Shown here: positions 37,592 through 44,744 of the stretch, piece by piece
How the letters are laid out: the number at the start of each line of letters is the position of its first letter
Numbering within the stretch: the stretch's first letter is position 1
Assembly (NCBI RefSeq): GCF_001570605.1
Contig: NZ_BBXG01000003.1
Location: forward strand, 1 to 64,000
Reading direction: 5' to 3'
DNA: 64,000 nucleotides
Source: Herbidospora cretacea
Lineage (GTDB): Bacteria; Actinomycetota; Actinomycetes; Streptosporangiales; Streptosporangiaceae
Made by a program: the position numbers and the translations under genes
The notes under the pieces: model-generated
Seen by the model: only the letters and a program-made list of their open reading frames with translations
The model's database searches: none
Told to the model about the DNA's origin: nothing

Positions 37592-37822
37592 TCACCGCTC
37601 GTCGGGAGCGGCGGATGCGGATGTCGAACTGAGTCGGGCTGATTCGTCCTGGATCTCAGCGCCCTTGTCGCGCAATGCGGCCACGTGCTGTCGGCCATGG
37701 TGTGCGCAGAACAGGAGTTCAGCGCCTACCGGAAGAATCGCGCGAATATAGGCCTGAGCGCCGCATCGGTCGCAGCGGTCTAGGGCGGTCAGCGGCTTGG
37801 TGGGGGCGAGAGCTCCAGTCAC
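37592..37822 (-). CDS. DUF7455-type small zinc-binding protein
   Basis: Small protein (76 aa) conserved next to parE/rpoD in many actinomycetes. The core reads D-R-C-D-R-C-G-A-Q-A-Y and L-L-F-C-A-H-H-G-R-Q-H, giving a C-x2-C ... C-x-H-H zinc ribbon-like site. The last ~25 residues are a Ser/Ala-rich tail. It starts at GTG 37822 with AAAGGCG a few bases upstream. Role unknown; the size and ribbon suggest a nucleic-acid or polymerase accessory protein, which is inference. Confidence 0.85.
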   Translation of the reverse strand: MTGALAPTKPLTALDRCDRCGAQAYIRAILPVGAELLFCAHHGRQHVAALRDKGAEIQDESARLSSTSASAAPDER

Positions 37823-38003
37823 GTATCGCCTTTCGGGTCACCCCGTTGACCGGGGATGTTGGCGTCACAGTCACTTGGGACAACATCTAACCGGATGAGG
37901 GCGTTCCCAATCACCTCCTGACTACGCCGAGAGCGGAATGTTCCGAAAGGTGACGTGGATCACACCGCAGGTAACGAGAAGCCCTCGACAGCTGGCAAGC
38001 TGG

Positions 38004-38033
38004 TAGGCGTAAAACCACGCCTAGCGCTAAGCT
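38004..38033 (+). promoter_or_regulatory. Inverted repeat plus -10-like box upstream of parE
   Basis: TAGGCGT-N6-ACGCCTA (38004-38023) is a perfect 7-bp inverted repeat, directly followed by TAAGCT (38028-38033), a TANNNT -10 candidate. With initiation near 38040 the leader would be about 30 bases. The repeat would then cover the -35 and spacer, as an operator would. Confidence 0.4.
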
Positions 38034-38070
38034 GCGTACGCGTGTTCGACTGTTGAGCGTGGGAGCTGGA

Positions 38071-40137
38071 GTGACGGTAGCGGAGACGGGTTACACGGCT
38101 CGTCATCTGTCGGTTCTTGAGGGTCTCGAAGCCGTCCGCAAGCGCCCAGGCATGTACATCGGGTCGACCGACAGCCGCGGGCTCATGCACTGCCTGTGGG
38201 AGATCGTCGACAACTGCGTCGACGAGGCGCTGGCCGGATACTGCTCCCTGATCGAGGTCGAGCTCCATCCCGACGGTTCGGTCGAGGTGCGCGACGACGG
38301 GCGGGGCATCCCGGTCGACGTCGAGCCCAAGAGCGGGCTCGCGGGTGTCGAGCTGGTCTACACCAAGCTCCACGCCGGCGGGAAGTTCGGCGGCGGGTCC
38401 TACGGTGCCTCCGGCGGTCTCCACGGCGTGGGCGCCTCGGTGGTCAACGCGCTGTCGTCCCGGCTCGACGTCGAGGTCGACCGCGACGGGCGGGTCCACG
38501 AGATCAGTTTCCGGCGCGGGGTGCCCGGCGTCTTCGAGGGCGAGGGGCCCTCGGCCAAGTTCAAGAAGAAGTCCGGCCTGCGCGACGGCGGCCCGCTCGG
38601 GGCCCGGGTCACGGGCACGCGGGTGCGGTTCTGGGCCGACCGCCAGATCTTCCTGCCCGAGGCGGAGGTCTCGCTCGACGAGATCCACGTGCGGCTGCGG
38701 CAGACCGCCTTCCTGGTGCCCGGCCTGACCCTGTCGGTGCGCGACAGCCGCACCGAGGAGGTCTCCGAGGAGACCTTCCGGTTCGACGGCGGCATCAGCG
38801 AGTTCACCGAGTTCCTGGCGCGCGACGAGGCCGTCTGCGACGTGCTGCGCATGCAGGGGCAGGGCCACTTCCACGAGACCGTGCCGGTGCTCGACGAGCA
38901 GGGCCACATGACGCCGACCAAGGTCGAGCGCGAGATGGTCGTCGACGTCGCGGTGCGCTGGGGCAAGGGCTACGACTCGACCGTCCGGTCGTTCGTCAAC
39001 GTGATCGCCACGCCCAAGGGCGGCACCCACGTGCTCGGGTTCGAGCGCGCGCTGGTGCGGACGATGAACGAATTACTGCGTGAGTCCCGGCTGCTCAGGG
39101 CCAACGACGACGGCGTGACCAAAGAGGACATCCTCGAGGGTCTCACCGGCGTGGTGACCGTGCGCGTGGCCGAACCGCAGTTCGAGGGGCAGACCAAGGA
39201 GGTGCTCGGCACCTCCGCGGCGACCCGCATCGTCTCGACGGTCGTCTCGCGGGACCTCCGCGAGATCTTCACCAACCCGCCGCGCGGGGCCAAGCAGCAG
39301 CTCAGGGCCGTTCTCGAGAAGATCGTCGCGGCGGCCAAGGCGCGCATCGCGGCCCGCGAGCACCGCGACAACCAGCGGCGCAAGACCGCGCTGGAGAGCT
39401 CGGCGCTGCCGGCCAAGCTGGTCGACTGCCGCAGCGACGGCGTCGACCGCAGCGAGCTGTTCATCGTCGAGGGTGACTCGGCGCTGGGCACCGCCAAGCT
39501 GGCCCGCGACTCCGAGTTCCAGGCGCTGCTGCCCATCCGGGGCAAGATCCTCAACGTGCAGAAGGCGTCCGTGAGCGACATGCTCAAGAACACCGAGTGC
39601 GCGGCGATCATCCAGGTCGTGGGGGCGGGCTCGGGCCGGACGTTCGACATCGAGCAGGCGCGCTACGGGAAGATCATTCTCATGGCCGACGCCGACGTCG
39701 ACGGGGCGCACATCCGGTGTCTGCTGCTGACGCTGTTCCACCGCTACATGCGTCCGATGGTCGAGGCCGGGCGGGTCTTCGCCGCCGTGCCGCCGCTCCA
39801 CCGGGTCGAGCTGACCAATCCCGGGCGGGGGCAGGAGAAGTACATCTACTGCTACTCCGACGCCGAGCTCCACAAGGTGCTGGCGGGGCTCCGCAAGCGG
39901 AACAAGAAGTGGAAGGAACCGCCCCAGCGCTACAAGGGCCTGGGCGAGATGGACGCCGACCAGCTGGCCGAGACGACCATGGACCCCCGCCACCGCGTGC
40001 TGCGCCGCATCAGGATCGAGGACGTGGAAGAGGGCGAGCGGATCTTCGACCTGCTCATGGGGAGCGACGTGGCGCCGCGCCGGGAGTTCATCGTGAGCTC
40101 GGCCTCGGACATCGACCGCGACGCCATCGACGCCTGA
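38071..40137 (+). CDS. parE: Type IIA topoisomerase subunit B (topoisomerase IV ParE type)
   Basis: ATPase subunit (688 aa) of a decatenating type II topoisomerase; pairs with the ParC-type subunit encoded at 44745-47195. GHKL ATPase: W-E-I-V-D-N-C-V-D-E-A with Asn49 as Mg ligand, D-D-G-R-G-I-P, and G-G-L-H-G-V-G-A-S-V-V-N-A-L. TOPRIM: V-E-G-D-S-A-L-G and A-D-A-D-V-D-G-A-H-I. C-terminal docking motif R-Y-K-G-L-G-E-M-D. Length and the separate location from replication-origin genes favour ParE over GyrB. GTG 38071 is chosen because GGGAGCTGGA lies just upstream; an in-frame TTG at 38053 is less likely. No terminator is visible after the stop; a 62-bp repeat array begins about 100 bases on. Confidence 0.93.
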   Translation: MTVAETGYTARHLSVLEGLEAVRKRPGMYIGSTDSRGLMHCLWEIVDNCVDEALAGYCSLIEVELHPDGSVEVRDDGRGIPVDVEPKSGLAGVELVYTKLHAGGKFGGGSYGASGGLHGVGASVVNALSSRLDVEVDRDGRVHEISFRRGVPGVFEGEGPSAKFKKKSGLRDGGPLGARVTGTRVRFWADRQIFLPEAEVSLDEIHVRLRQTAFLVPGLTLSVRDSRTEEVSEETFRFDGGISEFTEFLARDEAVCDVLRMQGQGHFHETVPVLDEQGHMTPTKVEREMVVDVAVRWGKGYDSTVRSFVNVIATPKGGTHVLGFERALVRTMNELLRESRLLRANDDGVTKEDILEGLTGVVTVRVAEPQFEGQTKEVLGTSAATRIVSTVVSRDLREIFTNPPRGAKQQLRAVLEKIVAAAKARIAAREHRDNQRRKTALESSALPAKLVDCRSDGVDRSELFIVEGDSALGTAKLARDSEFQALLPIRGKILNVQKASVSDMLKNTECAAIIQVVGAGSGRTFDIEQARYGKIILMADADVDGAHIRCLLLTLFHRYMRPMVEAGRVFAAVPPLHRVELTNPGRGQEKYIYCYSDAELHKVLAGLRKRNKKWKEPPQRYKGLGEMDADQLAETTMDPRHRVLRRIRIEDVEEGERIFDLLMGSDVAPRREFIVSSASDIDRDAIDA

Positions 40138-40235
40138 CGGGGGTTTCGCCCGCTGACGGGGTTGTTTGGGGCCCTGAGATGGGCTCGGCGGCTTGTGGAC
40201 GGGTTGAGGCTGCCTGGGGCGTTTGGAATTTCTCA

Positions 40236-41130
40236 GTGGCGGCCTCGGCCAGCTGGGAGCGCGCCTGGTGGGCAGTGCGATCGAACCTCATGCCGGCCTG
40301 GCCCGTGATCGGCCGGACGGTGTCCGGGCAGCCTCATCGCACGTCGTGACGCTCCGGCCCACGATCGGATGGATCGGGCAGCGCGATCGACGCCATGCCG
40401 CCTCGGCCTGGAGGACCGGCTGGACCGTGCCTGGTGGCGGACGGCGTGACCGACATCACGCGGTGCAGTCCCGCTATTGGATGGATCGTGCTGGCGCATG
40501 GACATGATGCGGCCATGGCCCGCGGTCGGGTAGACCGCGTCCGATAGTGGGCGGGGTGACCGACGTCATGCCGCCTCGGCTCGGGGAATGGCCTGGACCG
40601 CGTCTAGCGGCGGGTAGCGCGATGGACGTGATGCCGCCTTGGCCCGTGATCGGCTGAATCGTGCCTGGTGGTGGGCAGGCGCGATGGACGTGATGCCGCC
40701 TTGGCCCGTGATCGGCTGAATCGTGCCTGGTGGTGGGCAGGCGCGATGGACGTGATGCCGCCTTGGCCCGTGATCGGCTGGGCCGTGTCTGGTGGCGGGG
40801 GTGATCGACGTCATGCGCCTGGCTCGGGACCGCGTTGGTGGCGGGTAGCGCGACGGGCATGTGCCGCTCTGGGCCCGTGATCGGCTGGACCGCCTCTGAT
40901 GGTGGGCGGGGTGACCGACGTGACGCCGCCTCGGCTCGGGGGATCGGCTGGACCCCATCTGGTGGCGAGTAGTGCGACGGACATGATGCCGCCCTGGCCC
41001 GTGGTCGGCTGGACCATGCCTGGTGGCGGGTGATGTGACTGACATCATGCCCCTCGGCCCGGGGATCGGCTGGACCGGGCCAGGTGATGGGCGGCGCGAC
41101 CGACATGTCGGTCCGGCCCGTGATCGGCTT
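40236..41130. repeat. Degenerate ~62-bp minisatellite, about 15 units, two alternating unit types
   Basis: About 0.9 kb of tandem units recognised by the anchor (A)TGCCGCC followed by GGCCCGTGATCGGCTGGA. Anchors fall near 40290, 40347, 40395, 40458, 40507, 40568, 40631, 40693, 40755, 40813, 40859, 40922, 40986, 41047 and 41105, mostly 58-64 bases apart with a few short units (46-49). Bases 40621-40682 and 40683-40744 are identical; other units diverge. Units with GGCCCGTGATCGGCTG tend to alternate with units having CTCGGCTCGGGG, giving a ~124-bp higher-order period. Because 62 is not divisible by 3, long open frames across it on both strands shift their reading every unit and are not credible genes. 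It lies in the 1.37-kb gap between parE and the GNAT gene. Confidence 0.9.
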
Positions 41131-41455
41131 CAGCCGGGTTTGGCAGACGACCGGCGGTTGGTGCCCGCCGGTATCCCGATGTCCCGTAGCGCTGACCGCG
41201 CACAGGGCCTTGCTGCGCGGTGCCACGTCGGCGGCGGCACTCTATCGACAGCGCTGGCGGCTGCTTGCTGGAGGCCTGGCTGGGGGCCGCTTCGGGTTAT
41301 GGCTGATCGCGATCACCATGCAGCGATCTGAGTGTTGTCGTGCCCATGGGATTGCATGTCGGTGGCGGCAGGCAGTTCATGGGGTGGCGTCGTCCGTGCC
41401 TCGGGCTTGCTGGTCGCGGCCACGGCCGTGATGGGGTCGGCCGGTTGGTTCGGCC
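41131..41455. other. Non-coding stretch, nothing recognised
   Basis: Follows the minisatellite without its repeat pattern. Open frames here give Arg/Trp/Gly-rich sequence with no family match I can see and no ribosome sites. It might contain a decayed gene, but no motif supports this. Confidence 0.4.
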
Positions 41456-41499
41456 AGGGGCGCGCCGTGTCACGAAATTTCGGGACACGGCGCGCCCCT
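41456..41499 (-). terminator. Long hairpin downstream of the GNAT gene
   Basis: Perfect 16-bp arms (41456-41471 and 41484-41499) enclose a 12-base loop that is largely itself palindromic (CGAAATTTCG). It starts 10 bases past the stop of the minus-strand acetyltransferase gene. No T-run follows, so it may work as a T-less actinobacterial terminator or mRNA stabiliser. Confidence 0.7.
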
Positions 41500-41508
41500 C
41501 CCTCAGGG

Positions 41509-42258
41509 TCAGGAGAACTTGCGGAAGTGGTTGGTCTGGCCGATGGGGGTGAAGCCCTGGCGGGCGTAGAAGTCCTTGGGCCAGTCGTTCTGGTCGGCCT
41601 CCAGGAAGAGGGTCAGGTCGCCGGCCCGGTGGATCGCCTCGGTCACGACCGCGCGGGCGTGGCCTTTCCGCTGGTGGGACGGGTCGGTGATCAGGTCGTC
41701 GAACTGGGCCATGCCGGAGGCCCGGTGGACGTAGAGGTCGCCGTGGCAGACGATCGTCTTCCCGTCGCGGACCGCCAGGAAGGTGATGTCGTAGCCCTCC
41801 TGGACGAGGGTGGCCCGGCGATCGGTGAGCTGGTCGAGCTCCTCGGCGGTGAGTTGCGGGTATTCGGCGGCCCAGGCGGCCCGTACGACCTCGTGGAGGT
41901 CCTCCATGGTCACGGCCACCACCTGGGGTGCGGGAGGCGGGACAGGGCCCTGGTGGAGCATCAGCACGTTGGTCTCGTGGCCGTAGCCCGCCTCGGTCAG
42001 CGCCGCCGCGGCGGCTTTCGCGGTCGGCTCGTGGTCGATCTCCACCAGGCGGTGGCCGACGTCGCCCAGCGCCCGGTCGGCCAGGGCGAGGATGTCGCGC
42101 GGGTCGGCCGGGCCGGTGATCACGACCTTGTTGTGGTGGTGTGATGAGGCGTACCGGAAATTGCGCACGGTGAACCCGAAAGGGTGCTCCTGGACGTCGT
42201 CGGCCTGGGAGCGGATGTAGTCCTCCTTGAAGCGGAGGACGCGGGCGAGTTCGCTCAT
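41509..42258 (-). CDS. GNAT-family N-acetyltransferase with N-terminal extra domain
   Basis: Protein of 249 aa. The C-terminal half is a GNAT domain: V-A-V-T-M-E-D-L-H-E-V-V, F-L-A-V-R-D-G-K, F-D-D-L-I-T-D-P-S-H-Q-R-K-G-H-A (acetyl-CoA P-loop of form Q-R-K-G-H-A) and F-Y-A-R-Q-G-F-T-P-I. The N-terminal ~120 residues are a divergent second domain, giving the double-GNAT-like size seen in many actinomycete proteins. ATG 42258 overlaps the carbonic anhydrase stop (ATGA), so both are made from one mRNA. Substrate unknown. Confidence 0.85.
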   Translation of the reverse strand: MSELARVLRFKEDYIRSQADDVQEHPFGFTVRNFRYASSHHHNKVVITGPADPRDILALADRALGDVGHRLVEIDHEPTAKAAAAALTEAGYGHETNVLMLHQGPVPPPAPQVVAVTMEDLHEVVRAAWAAEYPQLTAEELDQLTDRRATLVQEGYDITFLAVRDGKTIVCHGDLYVHRASGMAQFDDLITDPSHQRKGHARAVVTEAIHRAGDLTLFLEADQNDWPKDFYARQGFTPIGQTNHFRKFS

Positions 42259-42773
42259 GCGGCGGCGTTCCGGCGGAGTTCCTCTATCGGCGTGAGCTTG
42301 CCGGACCGCACGTCGTAGATCGCGCCGCCGACGGAGACCACGCCGTCGAGGAACGGGCTGGTGCGGATCCGGATGAGGTCGTGCCGGAGGGCGGCGTCCT
42401 GGTCGGGGACGGTGTGGAAGTCGAGGCTGCGGGTGTCGACCCCCTGCGCCCTCGCCAGGTCGTGGATGTCGTCGTCGGTGACCTTCGTCATGCCGCAGTC
42501 GGTGTGGGGCATCACCAGGACGCGGTTGACGCCGAGGACGAACACGGCGACGACGAGCGTGCGCAGCACGTCGTCGGTCACGCGGGCCCCCGCGTTGCGG
42601 AGGATCTTGGCGTCGCCGGGTTTGAGGCCCAGCAGGCCGAGAGGGTCGATGCGGGAGTCCATACACGTGACGACGGCCAGGCCCCGGGCGGCCGTGCCGG
42701 TCAGGCCGGAACCCGTGAACGTGGCGGAATAGGCCTCATTGGCGGCCAGGAGGTCATCGAAGGCACCGTTCAT
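42255..42773 (-). CDS. Beta-class carbonic anhydrase
   Basis: Cytosolic zinc enzyme interconverting CO2 and bicarbonate (172 aa, normal for the short beta class). Zinc ligands and active-site pair are visible: Cys37-x-Asp39-x-Arg41 (T-C-M-D-S-R) and His90-x2-Cys93 (M-P-H-T-D-C-G). R-N-A-G-A at 59-63 is the usual following motif. ATG 42773. First gene of a two-gene operon with a GNAT acetyltransferase. Supply of bicarbonate for carboxylases is the likely role; some short actinobacterial members have never been assayed. Confidence 0.92.
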   Translation of the reverse strand: MNGAFDDLLAANEAYSATFTGSGLTGTAARGLAVVTCMDSRIDPLGLLGLKPGDAKILRNAGARVTDDVLRTLVVAVFVLGVNRVLVMPHTDCGMTKVTDDDIHDLARAQGVDTRSLDFHTVPDQDAALRHDLIRIRTSPFLDGVVSVGGAIYDVRSGKLTPIEELRRNAAA

Positions 42774-42876
42774 GTACCGAATGTTCCCGCAAACCGCTTT
42801 CGTGACCTTTCCCGGGGTCTACCAATGCGGTGAACCACCTCCGAACTCGTGTCACCCTAGGTAATTATCCGTGACG

Positions 42877-42882
42877 TAAAGT
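42877..42882 (+). promoter_or_regulatory. Putative -10 box (TAAAGT)
   Basis: TANNNT-type box 28 bases upstream of the ATG at 42911, leaving a leader with GAGGAG. The -35 region is not convincing. Confidence 0.3.
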
Positions 42883-42910
42883 CGCCGACCGTTTGAGGAG
42901 ACCCGAGAAC

Positions 42911-43198
42911 ATGAGCACCACCGCGCCCCTCTCCGACCATCTGCGCGCCCACGCCCGCCGTCGCCTCGACCGCGTGGAGCCGTCGGACGAGGGCCGCAAC
43001 GCCCGCCTGGCCCTCGCCCTGATCGACGCGGCCTGCTACGTGGACACGCTGCCGGAGGACGATCCGGTGATCGTCGCGCTGCGTGAGACGGGGATGCTGA
43101 AGCCCGACGGCTTCGAGCCGGGCGACCGGGAGGCCCAGCTGCTGGCGGAGTGGTCCGGGGGAGACCCGGCCCAGTTGCTGGCCGCGCTGGCGCGATAG
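42911..43198 (+). CDS. Small conserved acidic protein of unknown function
   Basis: Protein of 95 aa, helical, without membrane segment. Sequence features: H-A-R-R-R-L-D-R-V near 15, A-L-A-L-I-D-A-A-C-Y-V-D-T-L near 35, and an acidic C-terminal half with E-P-G-D-R-E-A-Q-L-L-A-E-W. ATG 42911 is supported by GAGGAG about 10 bases upstream. It diverges from the carbonic anhydrase operon. No family recognised; the codon pattern and clean ribosome site argue it is real. Confidence 0.6.
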   Translation: MSTTAPLSDHLRAHARRRLDRVEPSDEGRNARLALALIDAACYVDTLPEDDPVIVALRETGMLKPDGFEPGDREAQLLAEWSGGDPAQLLAALAR

Positions 43199-43249
43199 GA
43201 CGCGGGCGGGCGGGGCAGGTCGGGGGATATTGCCTGGATTATCCAGCGA

Positions 43250-43273
43250 CACCGGTATAACGTCTTCACCGGT
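43250..43273 (+). promoter_or_regulatory. Putative promoter: TATAAC box between direct CACCGGT repeats
   Basis: CACCGGT occurs at 43250-43256 and 43267-43273, 17 bases apart, flanking TATAAC (43256-43261). TTGCCT (43230-43235) could be a -35 but the 20-base spacer is long. It would serve the VOC gene at 43303. Confidence 0.35.
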
Positions 43274-43302
43274 TACCTCATACGGGAAAGTGAGTGACGT
43301 CC

Positions 43303-43665
43303 ATGGCCATCGCCACCCTCCATTCGTTCGTGTTCGACTGCCCCGACCCCCGCGCCCTCGCCGAGTTCTACAAGGAGCTCCTCGGCTGGGAGATCGTGCG
43401 CGACGACACCGACTGGGTCGTGATCGGCGACGGCGGCCCGGTGCAGATGGCGTTCCAGTACGCCGCCGACTACGTGCCCCCCGTCTGGCCGCAGCCCGAC
43501 CACCCCCAGCAGGCCCACCTCGACGTCACCGTCGCCGACCTCGCCGAGGCGGGGGAGCGGGTCACGGCGCTGGGGGCGGTCAAGCACCACCACCAGCCGG
43601 GCGACGAGAAGGGCTTCGTCGTCTATCTCGACCCGGCGGGCCACCCGTTCTGCCTCTGCGATTGA
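43303..43665 (+). CDS. VOC family protein (glyoxalase/bleomycin-resistance fold)
   Basis: Single-domain metal-dependent-fold protein (120 aa). It begins T-L-H-S-F-V-F-D-C-P-D-P-R-A-L-A-E-F-Y, the standard VOC opening with a metal-ligand His, and ends with G-F-V-V-Y-L-D-P-A-G-H-P-F-C-L-C, the typical final strand. Dimers of this type often bind small hydrophobic compounds or metals; no substrate can be named. ATG 43303 is chosen; GTG 43294 in frame would add three residues and lies nearer to GGGAAAG. It ends 32 bases before the ArsR-type gene, so it may share its surroundings but probably not its promoter. Confidence 0.85.
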   Translation: MAIATLHSFVFDCPDPRALAEFYKELLGWEIVRDDTDWVVIGDGGPVQMAFQYAADYVPPVWPQPDHPQQAHLDVTVADLAEAGERVTALGAVKHHHQPGDEKGFVVYLDPAGHPFCLCD

Positions 43666-43698
43666 CAGCGCATATTCCTTAAGGGGAATATAGCGAGG
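43662..43698 (+). promoter_or_regulatory. TTGACA promoter with overlapping palindromic operator, leaderless
   Basis: TTGACA (43662-43667) is a perfect -35; GAATAT (43686-43691) lies 18 bases on as -10. Initiation about 7 bases later falls on the GTG start codon at 43698, so the mRNA is predicted leaderless. ATATTCC-N6-GGAATAT (43672-43691), a perfect inverted repeat, covers spacer and -10, an ideal position for repression by the ArsR-type protein it precedes. The -35 overlaps the VOC gene's stop codon. Confidence 0.7.
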
Positions 43699-44000
43699 TG
43701 GACGTGTTCGTCGTGCTCGCGGAGCCGACCCGGCGCCGCATCCTCGACCGGTTGCGCCGGTCGGAGAGCAGCGTCGGGGAGCTCGTGCGGGAGCTGTCGA
43801 TGGGCCAGCCGGCCGTCTCGAAGCATCTCAAGGTGCTCCGGGAGGCCGGGCTGGTCTCCTCGCGCACGGCCGCGCAGCAGCGCATCTACCGCATCGAGCC
43901 CCGTCCGCTGGCGGCACTCGACGAGTGGCTGGCGCCCTACCGCCGCCTGTGGGACGACCGTCTCGACGCCCTCGAAGCCCACCTCGACCAGCAGGAGTAG
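43698..44000 (+). CDS. ArsR-family winged-helix repressor
   Basis: DNA-binding protein of 100 aa, M-D-V-F-V-V-L-A-E-P-T-R-R-R-I-L-D-R-L at the N-terminus and recognition region S-M-G-Q-P-A-V-S-K-H-L-K-V-L-R-E-A-G-L. There are no Cys metal ligands (no C-V-C motif), so it belongs to the metal-independent ArsR group commonly coupled to an SRPBCC partner. GTG 43698 sits at the predicted transcription start. The ATG of the SRPBCC gene is 3 bases after its stop. It probably represses its own operon through the palindrome at 43672-43691. Confidence 0.92.
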   Translation: MDVFVVLAEPTRRRILDRLRRSESSVGELVRELSMGQPAVSKHLKVLREAGLVSSRTAAQQRIYRIEPRPLAALDEWLAPYRRLWDDRLDALEAHLDQQE

Positions 44001-44003
44001 GCC

Positions 44004-44495
44004 ATGGAACTCGCAGACGTGTCGGCTCATCCGGCAGGCGACGGCCGCTGGACCCTCGTGTTCACCCGCGACCTGTCCCACCCGCCGGAGAAGGTCTGGG
44101 ACGCCCTCACCGAACCGGGCCGACTCAAGGAGTGGGCCCCGTTCGAGCCCAGCCGCGACCTCGGCGAGCCGGGCGAGGCGACCCTGGTCATGGACGGCGC
44201 CGGCACCGACGAGACCGTCACCAAGGCCGACCGTCCCCATCTGCTCGAATACACGTGGGGCGGCGATCTCCTGCGCTGGGAGCTGGAGCCCACGGAGACC
44301 GGCACCCGCCTCCGCCTCTCCCACACCATGCCGGGCCCGGAGTGGGCGGCCCGCAACGCGGCCGGCTGGCACGTCTGCCTCGACACCGCCGACCTGCTCC
44401 TCGCGGGCACCCCACAGGGCCGTGTCGTGGGCGAGGACGCCCTGAAGCACGACTGGCAGGACCTCCGCGACGCCTACACGGCCAAGCTTTCCTGA
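44004..44495 (+). CDS. SRPBCC (AHSA1-like) ligand-binding domain protein
   Basis: Protein of 163 aa with the START/Bet v1-like fold of the AHSA1 group: F-T-R-D-L-S-H-P-P-E-K-V-W-D-A-L-T-E-P-G-R at the N-terminus, E-Y-T-W-G-G-D-L-L-R-W-E-L near 80 and W-H-V-C-L-D-T-A-D near the C-terminal helix. These proteins bind hydrophobic small molecules; when coupled to an ArsR repressor they may act as sensor or detoxifier. ATG 44004, 3 bases after the repressor stop, so translation is coupled. The downstream 80 bases lack features before the 26-bp repeat. Confidence 0.88.
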   Translation: MELADVSAHPAGDGRWTLVFTRDLSHPPEKVWDALTEPGRLKEWAPFEPSRDLGEPGEATLVMDGAGTDETVTKADRPHLLEYTWGGDLLRWELEPTETGTRLRLSHTMPGPEWAARNAAGWHVCLDTADLLLAGTPQGRVVGEDALKHDWQDLRDAYTAKLS

Positions 44496-44575
44496 CCAGA
44501 CGTCCACGGCGGCCCTTCCGAGGCCGGAACGGCTGTTCCGGCCCCAAAGGTCATGCGACCCGGCGCAGAGAGCCA

Positions 44576-44715
44576 GAGGCCCCGGTGTCGGCCTGAACCC
44601 GAGGCCCCGGTGTCGGCCTTGAACCCGAGGCCCCGGTGTCGGCCTTGAACCCGAGGCCCCGAAATCCGCCTTGAACCCGAGGCCCCGGTCGTCCGCCTGA
44701 ACCCGAGGCCCCGGT
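44576..44715. repeat. 26-bp tandem repeat, six units, each copying one terminator arm
   Basis: Units beginning GAGGCCCCGG start at 44576, 44601, 44627, 44653, 44679 and 44705, 25-26 bases apart, consensus GAGGCCCCGGTGTCGGCCTT plus GAACCC. Two units vary at the centre. The unit contains the left arm of the terminator at 44705-44739, so several alternative pairings with the single right arm are possible in RNA. Confidence 0.93.
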
Positions 44716-44739
44716 GTCCGACTAAGGGACCGGGGCCTC
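44705..44739 (-). terminator. Terminator hairpin downstream of parC
   Basis: Perfect 11-bp arms GAGGCCCCGGT (44705-44715) and ACCGGGGCCTC (44729-44739) with a 13-base loop, 5 bases past the parC stop on the minus strand. No T-run. The outer arm is repeated five further times in the flanking 26-bp array. Confidence 0.7.
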
Positions 44740-44744
44740 AGACG

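Noticed and set aside
40236-41130. CRISPR array interpretation of the 62-bp repeat
   Set aside because: No invariant 25-37-bp repeat separated by unique spacers, no leader and no cas genes; the whole unit repeats.
40474-41226. Minus-strand 250-codon open frame across the minisatellite, with repeated P-I-T-G-type peptides
   Set aside because: The 62-bp unit shifts frame at each copy, frames are open on both strands, and no ribosome site exists; open only because the repeat lacks stop codons.
44576-44739. CRISPR interpretation of the 26-bp repeat
   Set aside because: Units are directly abutting with no spacers.
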